Positions 8,349 to 14,619 of a stretch of DNA of 46,925 nt are shown here, piece after piece. The notes beneath the pieces were generated by a model, which worked only from the letters and a program-made list of their open reading frames with translations, made no database searches and had not been told where the DNA came from. Origin of the DNA: Verrucomicrobiota bacterium (lineage in GTDB: Bacteria > Verrucomicrobiota > Verrucomicrobiia > Limisphaerales > UBA11358); the NCBI GenBank assembly GCA_028872915.1, contig JAGWNY010000022.1, positions 1 through 46,925 of the forward strand. Direction: 5' to 3'. A program made the position numbers and the translations under genes. How positions within the stretch are numbered: position 1 is the first letter of the stretch; each line of letters begins with the position of its first letter.

Positions 8349-9029
8349 GTGAAATCCAGAATACTGGTCGTGGATGACGAGCCGGAGGCGACTGAACTGG
8401 TGGAATTCAACCTCAAGCAGGCCGGCTACGCGGTCACGACGGCTTGCGACGGGGCCGAGGCGCTGCGCAAGGCGCATGCCCAGCCGCCGGAATTGATAGT
8501 CCTGGACGTGATGCTGCCGGAAATGGATGGGTTCGAGGTGTGTAAGGTCCTGCGCCTGGACCCGGTAACGTCGCGCGTGCCGATCATCATGCTCACGGCG
8601 AAGGCGGCGGAAATTGACCGTGTCCTGGGCTTGGAACTGGGCGCGGATGATTACCTGACCAAGCCGTTCAGTCCGCGGGAATTGCTGCTGCGAATCAAGA
8701 AAATCCTCACCCGCGCCGTGGCGGAGGAAAAGCCGCGCGAACAAATCCGGTTCGGGGATTTGACGATTGATTTTCCGCGCCACGTTGCGGCATGGAAGGC
8801 GCGGGCGATCGCGCTCACGGCGACCGAATTCAAGCTTTTGGTCACGCTGGCGCAGCGCGCCGGGCGGGTGCAGTCTCGTGACAGTCTTTTGCGCGACGTT
8901 TGGGAATACGAGAGCGTGATTGACACCCGGACGGTGGATACCCACATTCGCCGGCTGCGTGAAAAGCTCGGCCCTGCGGCAAAACACCTGGAGACGATCC
9001 GGGGGGTCGGATATCGCTTTTTGGAATGA
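8349..9029 (+). CDS. phoB: PhoB-type response regulator (OmpR/PhoB family)
   Basis: DNA-binding response regulator of 226 residues. Residues 1-120 are the receiver: DDE acidic pocket, phosphoacceptor in LIVLDVMLPEMDGFEV, LTAKA switch, LTKPFSPREL lysine. Residues about 130-226 are a winged helix (IALTATEFKLLVTLAQRAGRVQSRDSLLRDVW, recognition helix TRTVDTHIRRLREKLG, wing ETIRGVGYRF). The start is a GTG at 8349; no other in-frame start precedes the receiver. The neighbouring kinase has PhoR architecture and the promoter carries an 11-bp-period Pho-box array, so control of phosphate-starvation genes and autoregulation are likely. No pst transport or phoU gene is visible here, so the phosphate assignment rests on architecture and operator only. 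It could be another OmpR-family regulator. Confidence 0.9.
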   Translation: MKSRILVVDDEPEATELVEFNLKQAGYAVTTACDGAEALRKAHAQPPELIVLDVMLPEMDGFEVCKVLRLDPVTSRVPIIMLTAKAAEIDRVLGLELGADDYLTKPFSPRELLLRIKKILTRAVAEEKPREQIRFGDLTIDFPRHVAAWKARAIALTATEFKLLVTLAQRAGRVQSRDSLLRDVWEYESVIDTRTVDTHIRRLREKLGPAAKHLETIRGVGYRFLE

Positions 9030-9099
9030 CCGGCTCATGCAGGCGGAGGCGGGACATTCGGGGTTGAAAATTGGCATGGATATTTGTTAGTCAAATGCC

Positions 9100-10275
9100 G
9101 TGTGGTTCGCCCTTTTCATTCTTGCGCTGGCGGCGGCCATTGGGATTCATTTTTGGTGGCGGGCCAGTTTCCAGGCCCGCCAGCGACAGGCGCGCGCGGA
9201 CATCGAGACATTTCAGCGCCGACAGCAGCAGACGACCATTGACGCCAAGGCCCAGCAACAAGTCCTGTTCAATTCCATGCTGGAAGGCCTCCTGCTGCTG
9301 GACCGGAACCAACGGATTTACCTGGCCAACCGGGCCTTCAAAAGCCTGTTCGCGATCCAGGCGGAGTTGCGCGGCAAAACCATCATGGAGGCCCTGCGCA
9401 TTCACGAGCTGGCCGAACTGGTTCGGCGCGTCGAAAATGAGGGACAGGTGTTCGATTATGAGGTGCAATTGGCCCGCCTGACGGAGCGGCGGTTGCAGGT
9501 AAACGCGGCGGCGATCCGCAATTCGGCTGGAGAACGGGAAGGGACGATCCTGGTTTTTCATGATCTGACGCGCCTCAAGAAACTGGAACGCACCCGGGAG
9601 GAATTTGTGGCCAACGTGAGCCATGAGCTTCGGACGCCGCTCTCGCTCATCAAGGGGTACGTGGAAACGCTGCTGGACGGCGCGCGCAACAATCCTGAAA
9701 CGCTTGAGCGGTTCCTTAAGATCATCGAGCGAAACGCGCAACGGCTGGATCTGCTGATCCAGGATTTGCTGACGATCTCGGCGTTGGAATCGGGGCGCGT
9801 GACCCTCGAACTCCACACAGTGGACCTCCGGGCGCTGGTGGAAAAAGTTTTCAACGATTTCCGCCAGGCCGCGTCCGGAAAAGGCGTGAGCCTGATCAAC
9901 CAAATGCCGGAACTGACGGTCAACGCGGACGTGCATCGCCTGGAACAGGTTTTTGCCAACCTGCTGGACAACGCGATCAAGTATGGACGCGCGAACGGCG
10001 AGGTGACCGTGGGCGCAAAACAGGCCGGCGGCAGCGTGGAAGTATTTGTGCGTGACAATGGCCCCGGCATCCCGCCCGAATCGCTCGACCGGGTGTTTGA
10101 ACGGTTTTATCGCGTGGACAAGGCGCGGTCCCGGGAGCAGGGGGGCACGGGCCTGGGTCTTTCCATCGTCAAACATATTGTGCAGGCCCACGGAGGCGAC
10201 GTGCGCGTGGAAAGCACCCTGGGCCAGGGGGCGATATTTTCGTTTACATTGCCTGTGATGGCAAATAAAGGTTAG
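9100..10275 (+). CDS. phoR: PhoR-type sensor histidine kinase
   Basis: A 391-residue sensor kinase that probably phosphorylates the regulator encoded 70 nt upstream. One N-terminal transmembrane helix (residues 1-20, FALFILALAAAIGIHFWW) is followed by a basic coiled region, a PAS domain (about 55-155: FNSMLEGLLLLDRNQRIYLANRAF), HisKA with the phosphoacceptor His175 in ANVSHELRTPLS, and HATPase_c with N-box NLLDNAIKY, G1 DNGPGIP and G2 GGTGLGLSIVKHI. There is no large periplasmic loop and no HAMP domain, as in PhoR. The start is a GTG at 9100; a stop codon 12 nt upstream leaves no earlier choice. No strong Shine-Dalgarno is visible, and translation may depend on upstream ribosomes. The domain set is complete. 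Confidence 0.9.
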   Translation: MWFALFILALAAAIGIHFWWRASFQARQRQARADIETFQRRQQQTTIDAKAQQQVLFNSMLEGLLLLDRNQRIYLANRAFKSLFAIQAELRGKTIMEALRIHELAELVRRVENEGQVFDYEVQLARLTERRLQVNAAAIRNSAGEREGTILVFHDLTRLKKLERTREEFVANVSHELRTPLSLIKGYVETLLDGARNNPETLERFLKIIERNAQRLDLLIQDLLTISALESGRVTLELHTVDLRALVEKVFNDFRQAASGKGVSLINQMPELTVNADVHRLEQVFANLLDNAIKYGRANGEVTVGAKQAGGSVEVFVRDNGPGIPPESLDRVFERFYRVDKARSREQGGTGLGLSIVKHIVQAHGGDVRVESTLGQGAIFSFTLPVMANKG

Positions 10276-10319
10276 AGCGGTTTCAGACATACTGTAGCCA
10301 TGCGGTTCGGAAGAAGGGA

Positions 10320-10421
10320 GCAGCGGTTATTTTGGGTTTTGGCTTCGTTTTCGCCCGGTTACAGGCCGCTTTGGGCATGCTCCCTCGCTCAGCCTCGCCA
10401 AAACCCAAAATTCCTCGCTGC
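10320..10421. repeat. Long inverted repeat in the intergenic region after phoR
   Basis: A perfect 15-bp inverted repeat (ATTTTGGGTTTTGGC at 10329-10343 and its complement at 10397-10411) has a 53-nt spacer. Outside the core, GCAGCG (10320-10325) pairs with CGCTGC (10416-10421) after a 3-4 nt interruption. The 368-nt gap 10276-10643 otherwise contains no gene I can support. It could be a palindromic mobile unit, a bidirectional transcription stop lacking T-tracts, or a structured RNA. Confidence 0.5.
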
Positions 10422-10617
10422 CGCACGGCTCCATCATTTCTTCAACCGCTCCAAATCCCGGATTTTTTGCGTTCTGCAACCCGTCCGAACGCAAAGAATT
10501 GCGCGATGCAATTAAATACGGACACCGGAGAGTGGATAAACCCTGTATCTGCCGGGCAATTTCGATGTTTTTGGGCCATATTCATCATCCGGCACGCCTG
10601 CTGCTAAAGGAGAGCGC

Positions 10618-10647
10618 ATGGGACGAGGTCGTTTCCGAAAAGCATGA
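10618..10647 (+). other. Nine-codon minicistron overlapping the DUF892 start
   Basis: A strong Shine-Dalgarno (AAAGGAG) precedes an ATG at 10618 that opens MGRGRFRKA and a TGA. That TGA overlaps the ATG of the downstream gene as ATGA (10644-10647). The downstream ATG has no good ribosome site of its own, so the minicistron is the probable ribosome loading point. Whether the peptide itself matters is unknown. Confidence 0.35.
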
Positions 10648-11165
10648 AAACACTGGAACAACTTTTTTTGGACAGCTTGGCGGACATGTTTTACGCCGAA
10701 AAGCAGTTGACGAAGGCGCTGCCGAAAATGGCCACGGCAGCGACGCACGGCGATCTGCGGGAAGCTTTCGAATTGCATCTGGCGAAAACGGAAGGGCATT
10801 TGCAAAAAGTGCAGCGCGTGTTTGAATTGTGCGATGAATCGCCGTGGAGCAAGCGATGCCCGGCCATCGTGGGCATCATCAAGGAAGCCGAGGAACTGAT
10901 TTCCGAGAACAAGAAGTGCCCGACGATCAACGCCGCGCTCGTCATGGCGGCGCAAAAGGCGGAACACTACGAAATAGCCTCCTACGGCTGCCTGCGTGAT
11001 TGGGCCAGGCAGCTTCAAAAAGAGGACGCGGCGAAAGTTCTCGATGAAATTCTGGCCGAAGAAAAAAAGGCGGATGTGAAATTGACCGAACTGGCCAAGG
11101 CGCATTGCAACATTACGGCCGAAATGGGCGAGGAAACGGAGCGCCCGCTGGCGCGAGCCGCATGA
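10644..11165 (+). CDS. DUF892 / YciF-type ferritin-like protein
   Basis: The 173-residue four-helix protein matches the YciE/YciF (DUF892) family. It starts with LEQLFLDSLADMFYAEKQLTKALPKMA, the family hallmark, and has the carboxylate and histidine positions expected of a ferritin-like diiron bundle: E and H in FELHLAKTEGHL, AEHYEIASYG, and DEILAEEKKAD. Relatives are linked to stress responses; the biochemical role is not established. The first ATG after the minicistron (10644) is taken as start because the conserved helix begins at residue 3. A strong terminator follows 45 nt after the stop, so it is a single-gene transcript. The 478 bp upstream include the long inverted repeat. Confidence 0.88.
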   Translation: MKTLEQLFLDSLADMFYAEKQLTKALPKMATAATHGDLREAFELHLAKTEGHLQKVQRVFELCDESPWSKRCPAIVGIIKEAEELISENKKCPTINAALVMAAQKAEHYEIASYGCLRDWARQLQKEDAAKVLDEILAEEKKADVKLTELAKAHCNITAEMGEETERPLARAA

Positions 11166-11209
11166 CAAGAATCTTCCCGGGCGCAAGCAACTAGCGCCCA
11201 ATCCCACTC

Positions 11210-11247
11210 AGCCGGAGCTTGCCTGTGCTCCGGCTGTTCTTTTTTTG
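11210..11247 (+). terminator. Rho-independent terminator after the DUF892 gene
   Basis: A perfect 9-bp stem (AGCCGGAGC pairing with GCTCCGGCT) closes an 8-nt loop and is followed by a run of eight T residues interrupted early by GTTC. It sits between the DUF892 stop and ispF and isolates the two transcripts. Confidence 0.85.
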
Positions 11248-11285
11248 GGGTTCGCTTTGCGGGCATTGTTTTTTTATATTGGGGC

Positions 11286-11768
11286 ATGGTTCACGTTGGC
11301 ATCGGCTATGACGTGCATGCCCTGGTGGAAAACCGCAAGCTCATCCTCGGCGGCGTCGAAATCCCTCATACGAAGGGACTTGACGGCCATTCCGACGCGG
11401 ACGCGCTGATGCACGCCATCTGCGACGCGCTGCTGGGCGCGCTGGGCGAGCCGGACATCGGCCATTTCTTCCCCAATACAGACCCCCGCTGGAAAAATGC
11501 ACCGAGCCGCCTCTTTCTGGAAGAAGCATCACGCGTGATTGCGTTGCGGGGCGGGCGAATCGTGAACGTGGACGCGACGGTTCTCGCCCAGGAACCGAGG
11601 CTGTATCCGCACATACACCAGATGAAGCGGCATATTTCCGAGGCATTGGGCATTCCGGTGGAACGCATCGGCATCAAAGCCACAACGAATGAAGGCCTGG
11701 GGTTTGTGGGCCGTTGCGAGGGGATTGCGGCAATGGCCGTGGCCAGCGTTGACGTGGTGGATCAATGA
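11286..11768 (+). CDS. ispF: 2-C-methyl-D-erythritol 2,4-cyclodiphosphate synthase
   Basis: Converts CDP-methylerythritol 2-phosphate to the 2,4-cyclodiphosphate with release of CMP, in the MEP isoprenoid pathway. The 160-residue length is typical. The metal site is visible as Asp9 and His11 (GYDVHAL) and His43 (DGHSDADALMHA). Other family signatures are GALGEPDIGHFFPNTDP and the C-terminal KATTNEGLGFVGRCEGIAAMA. The ATG at 11286 has GGGG close upstream. Its stop overlaps the next gene as ATGA, so the two are translationally coupled. No ispD is adjacent. Confidence 0.97.
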   Translation: MVHVGIGYDVHALVENRKLILGGVEIPHTKGLDGHSDADALMHAICDALLGALGEPDIGHFFPNTDPRWKNAPSRLFLEEASRVIALRGGRIVNVDATVLAQEPRLYPHIHQMKRHISEALGIPVERIGIKATTNEGLGFVGRCEGIAAMAVASVDVVDQ

Positions 11769-12058
11769 CCCGGGTTGCCGTAGAATCCATGCCCAAAGCG
11801 GAAATCAGTTGGAAACGAATGGCCGGTGACGGCGTCAAGGTGCAGGTCTATGCCCGGAAGGTCGGACGCGAATGGAAATTTTTTCAGCGGCAAAAGCGGT
11901 TCGATATCTGGCAGCCGAAACCCGATCCGCCGCTTGAGGATTGGTTGGCGTTATTGGATGCCCTCGCGCGGCTCATCACGCGCCGCCGTTACCAGCCGGC
12001 TGATGAAGAGCAATTGCGGCGGCAAATCCGCGAGCGGTTTCCCGAAGCGGATGTGTAA
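11765..12058 (+). CDS. Small conserved-looking hypothetical protein coupled to ispF
   Basis: A 97-residue basic, Trp-rich cytosolic protein that I do not recognise. It has ISWKRMAGDGVKVQVYARKVGREWKFFQRQKRFDIWQ, a likely beta-rich half, then an amphipathic helical half with RLITRRRYQPADEEQLRRQIRERF. The start ATG at 11765 overlaps the ispF stop by 4 nt. An internal ATG at residue 9 is also possible. Coding character is good: balanced codon use, no low-complexity runs, and tight coupling to ispF. Function unknown; a link to isoprenoid synthesis is suggested only by position. Confidence 0.65.
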   Translation: MTRVAVESMPKAEISWKRMAGDGVKVQVYARKVGREWKFFQRQKRFDIWQPKPDPPLEDWLALLDALARLITRRRYQPADEEQLRRQIRERFPEADV

Positions 12059-12073
12059 CGGACAGAGCCTGGA

Positions 12074-12253
12074 TTAGCGAAGAGCCAGCAGCATGCGCAT
12101 CAGGTACACGCTGCTGACCGCTATCCCCACGATAATCACCGCGCCGCAGAGGTCCGCCTTCGCATCCAGCGCGTGGTTGCAGGGGACAATGGTGCGCATG
12201 AGATGATACAACGGACTGCGCCTGATCTGTCTTTGTTTTGACACTTGGGCCAT
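12074..12253 (-). CDS. Small single-span membrane protein
   Basis: A 59-residue protein with a basic N-terminal half (AQVSKQRQIRRSPLYHLMRTIV) and one predicted transmembrane helix near the C-terminus (LCGAVIIVGIAVSSVYLMRMLLAL). The start at 12253 is chosen over the upstream ATG at 12277 because AAAGGA lies at the right distance before it. It is convergent with the ispF operon and divergent from the amidotransferase gene. No family recognised. The clear ribosome site and a well-formed helix support a real gene, but its small size leaves doubt. Confidence 0.5.
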   Translation of the reverse strand: MAQVSKQRQIRRSPLYHLMRTIVPCNHALDAKADLCGAVIIVGIAVSSVYLMRMLLALR

Positions 12254-12318
12254 GGGCTGTCCTTTAGCAGAAAACACGCCACGGGAATTTTTTTATCGTC
12301 AAATCGGGCAAAGTCCTT

Positions 12319-13122
12319 ATGCTCAACTTCATGGCCCGCCAGCCCCTGATTCTTGTCACGCCCAGTGTCGAAAAACGGGGCGTTGAATTCCATGATTTAT
12401 CCACGAGCCTTTCCGTGAAATATGAAATGGCCGTGGCGCGCGCAGGGGGCATTCCGATGGCGGCTCCGGCCGTGGAGGAACGGGCGCTGCTGGCCGAATG
12501 CGTTCGCCGCGCGGACGGAGTATTATTGAGCGGCGGCGATGACATTCAACCTTCTCTTTACATTAAAACACTTCCGCCTGCGGTGCGGCGCACGGTGAAC
12601 CCCCCGCCTGACGGCGGGAAGCGGGATTGGCGGGAGCTGGTGCTGATTGATGAATGTTTTCGGCAACACAAGTCGCTGCTGGCGATCTGCCGGGGGCATC
12701 AATTGCTGCAGGTGGCGTTTGGGGGAAGGCTGGTCGCCGACATCCGCAGCGAAGCGCGCGGCGCCTTGAACCACAACCCTCGCGGACGGGAAGACGAAAT
12801 CGTCCACGAAGCGCCATTGACAGAGGGTTCATTCCTCTCCAAGATTACAGGCAAGCGAATTCTCGGCGTGAACAGCTCTCATCATCAGGCCGTCCTGAAC
12901 CCGGCCGGGCCGTTCACGGCGACAGCGCGAACGCGCGATGGAATCGTGGAAGCGATGGAATTGAAGCCTGAAGCGGCGGGTTGCATGCCTTTTTTGATGG
13001 GCGTGCAATTTCACCCGGAACGGCTTGCCGACAGGCACGCCGAACATCGGGCCATATTTTCACGGTTTATCGAAGCGGCGTCCGAAAACGCAAGACATGA
13101 AAGCCAAAGTTCTGATAGTTGA
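12319..13122 (+). CDS. Peptidase C26 family glutamine amidotransferase-like hydrolase (PuuD type)
   Basis: A 267-residue class-I glutamine-amidotransferase-fold hydrolase of the gamma-glutamyl-GABA hydrolase group. Signatures are PLILVTPSVEKRG at the N-terminus, GVLLSGGDDIQPSLY, the nucleophile Cys in LLAICRGHQLLQVAFGG, and the His-Glu pair in GVQFHPERL. Members cleave gamma-glutamyl amides; the real substrate here is not known. A short Pro-rich stretch after the SGGDD motif is encoded by a GC-rich perfect hairpin (CCCGCC/GGCGGG near 12601-12620) and looks slightly longer than usual. The start is at 12319 or 12331. The 3' end overlaps the next gene by 26 nt, suggesting a two-gene unit with the NtrC-type activator. 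Confidence 0.85.
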   Translation: MLNFMARQPLILVTPSVEKRGVEFHDLSTSLSVKYEMAVARAGGIPMAAPAVEERALLAECVRRADGVLLSGGDDIQPSLYIKTLPPAVRRTVNPPPDGGKRDWRELVLIDECFRQHKSLLAICRGHQLLQVAFGGRLVADIRSEARGALNHNPRGREDEIVHEAPLTEGSFLSKITGKRILGVNSSHHQAVLNPAGPFTATARTRDGIVEAMELKPEAAGCMPFLMGVQFHPERLADRHAEHRAIFSRFIEAASENARHESQSSDS

Positions 13123-14458
13123 CGATGAAAGGGATTTACGCGCCCTGGTGGCGACCGTATTGAGCGACCGCTATGACGTGGCCGAGGCCGCCAGCGCCGC
13201 CGCGCTTCAGAAGACATTTTCCCAGCCCCAGCCCGACGTCGTCCTGCTTGATGTCAACCTGCCCGACGCCCACGGCCTCGATCTTCTGCCCCAGATCAAA
13301 AAGTCCTGGCCCGAAACCGAGGTGATTGTATTGACCGGGCACGGCACGGTGACCATGGCGGTGGAGGCCGGGCGCCGGGGGGCGTACAATTTCCTCACCA
13401 AGCCCTTCGAGAATGAGAAGCTGGTGGCCGACATCAAATGCGCCGTGGACCGGAAACAGCAGAGCGAGGAAAATTTGACCCTCCGGCGCGCGCTCGAAAC
13501 GATGAGCGGGACCGCGTCGCCCGTCTTTCGCAGCGCCGCCATGCAGGAGGTGGTTCGCACCGTGGAACGCGTGGCGCCCAGCGACGTGCCGATCCTGATT
13601 ACGGGTGAAAGCGGCAGCGGCAAGGAAGTGATTGCCGATCTTGTTCACGCCCTCAGCCCGCGGAGCAAGGCGAAAATCATCAAGATCAATTGCGCGGCGC
13701 TGCCCCGCGAATTGATAGAAAGCGAATTATTCGGGTCCGTCAAAGGCGCGTTCACCGGCGCCCACATGGACCGTGAAGGGCTGTTTCGCCAGGCCGAGAG
13801 CGGCACGTTGCTGCTGGATGAAATTTCGGAAATGCCCATTGACACGCAGAGCAAGCTGCTGCGTGTATTGCAGGACCAGGAAGTGCGCCCGGTGGGCGGC
13901 AAGGCCAGTTACAAAACCAATTGCCGCATTCTGGCCGCCACCAACCGCAAGCCTGAGAAGGCCATCAGCGACGGCAAGCTGCGCGAAGACCTGTTTTATC
14001 GCATCAGCGCCATTTCGGTGCATCTGCCGCCGTTGCGGGAGCGGCGGGACGACATTGCGCCCCTGGCCAATTCATTCTTGAAACGGTTTGCCGCCCAGGC
14101 CAGCCGCAACATCCGCGGATTTTCGGCCGACGCCATGGAGCGACTCATGAGCTTTGAGTGGCCCGGCAACGTGCGCCAGCTCCAGAATGAAATTCAGCGC
14201 GCCGTTCTGCTGTGCGAAGGAGACGAAGTGGCCGCCGCCGACCTTTCCATCACCAATGCCACCAGCGCGGCGGGAATGGGCGCGATGTCGGGCGAGGAAA
14301 TGGACACGAATTTCACCCTGCTCGAAGGGGTGGAACGCAATATCATCGTTCAAATGCTCAAGGAAACGGGCGGCAACAAAGTAGAAACGGCCAAGCGCTT
14401 GGGCATCGGCCGCCAGACCCTCTACAACAAGATCAAAGCCTACGCGATCGAGGTCTAA
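13097..14458 (+). CDS. NtrC-type sigma-54-dependent response regulator
   Basis: A 453-residue bacterial enhancer-binding protein. Receiver residues 4-118 carry DDE, Asp52 in VVLLDVNLP, the LTGHGTV switch and TKP lysine. The AAA+ domain (about 140-370) has Walker A GESGSGKE (170-177), the sigma-54-contacting GAFTGA loop (217-222), Walker B GTLLLDE (236-242) and the arginine-finger region. The C-terminal Fis-type helix-turn-helix (GGNKVETAKRLGIGRQTLYNKIKAY) binds DNA. All parts are intact, so this should activate sigma-54 promoters when phosphorylated. The ATG at 13097 is chosen because it starts the receiver; the frame extends upstream inside the amidotransferase gene. No cognate histidine kinase is adjacent. 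The target genes are not evident. Confidence 0.94.
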   Translation: MKAKVLIVDDERDLRALVATVLSDRYDVAEAASAAALQKTFSQPQPDVVLLDVNLPDAHGLDLLPQIKKSWPETEVIVLTGHGTVTMAVEAGRRGAYNFLTKPFENEKLVADIKCAVDRKQQSEENLTLRRALETMSGTASPVFRSAAMQEVVRTVERVAPSDVPILITGESGSGKEVIADLVHALSPRSKAKIIKINCAALPRELIESELFGSVKGAFTGAHMDREGLFRQAESGTLLLDEISEMPIDTQSKLLRVLQDQEVRPVGGKASYKTNCRILAATNRKPEKAISDGKLREDLFYRISAISVHLPPLRERRDDIAPLANSFLKRFAAQASRNIRGFSADAMERLMSFEWPGNVRQLQNEIQRAVLLCEGDEVAAADLSITNATSAAGMGAMSGEEMDTNFTLLEGVERNIIVQMLKETGGNKVETAKRLGIGRQTLYNKIKAYAIEV

Positions 14459-14619
14459 GCCGGGCGCGCGGTCTTTCAACGATTCGCGACGAGTTTCGAC
14501 GATTCGTAGTTGATGTCTCCGTGTTTCATCCGCTGGCGGAGATTTCATTTGCCCAATTGCGCCCCCGATTCTAATGTCAACGAAGCGGCCGGGACGACCG
14601 GACCGCTGGAGGAACAACT

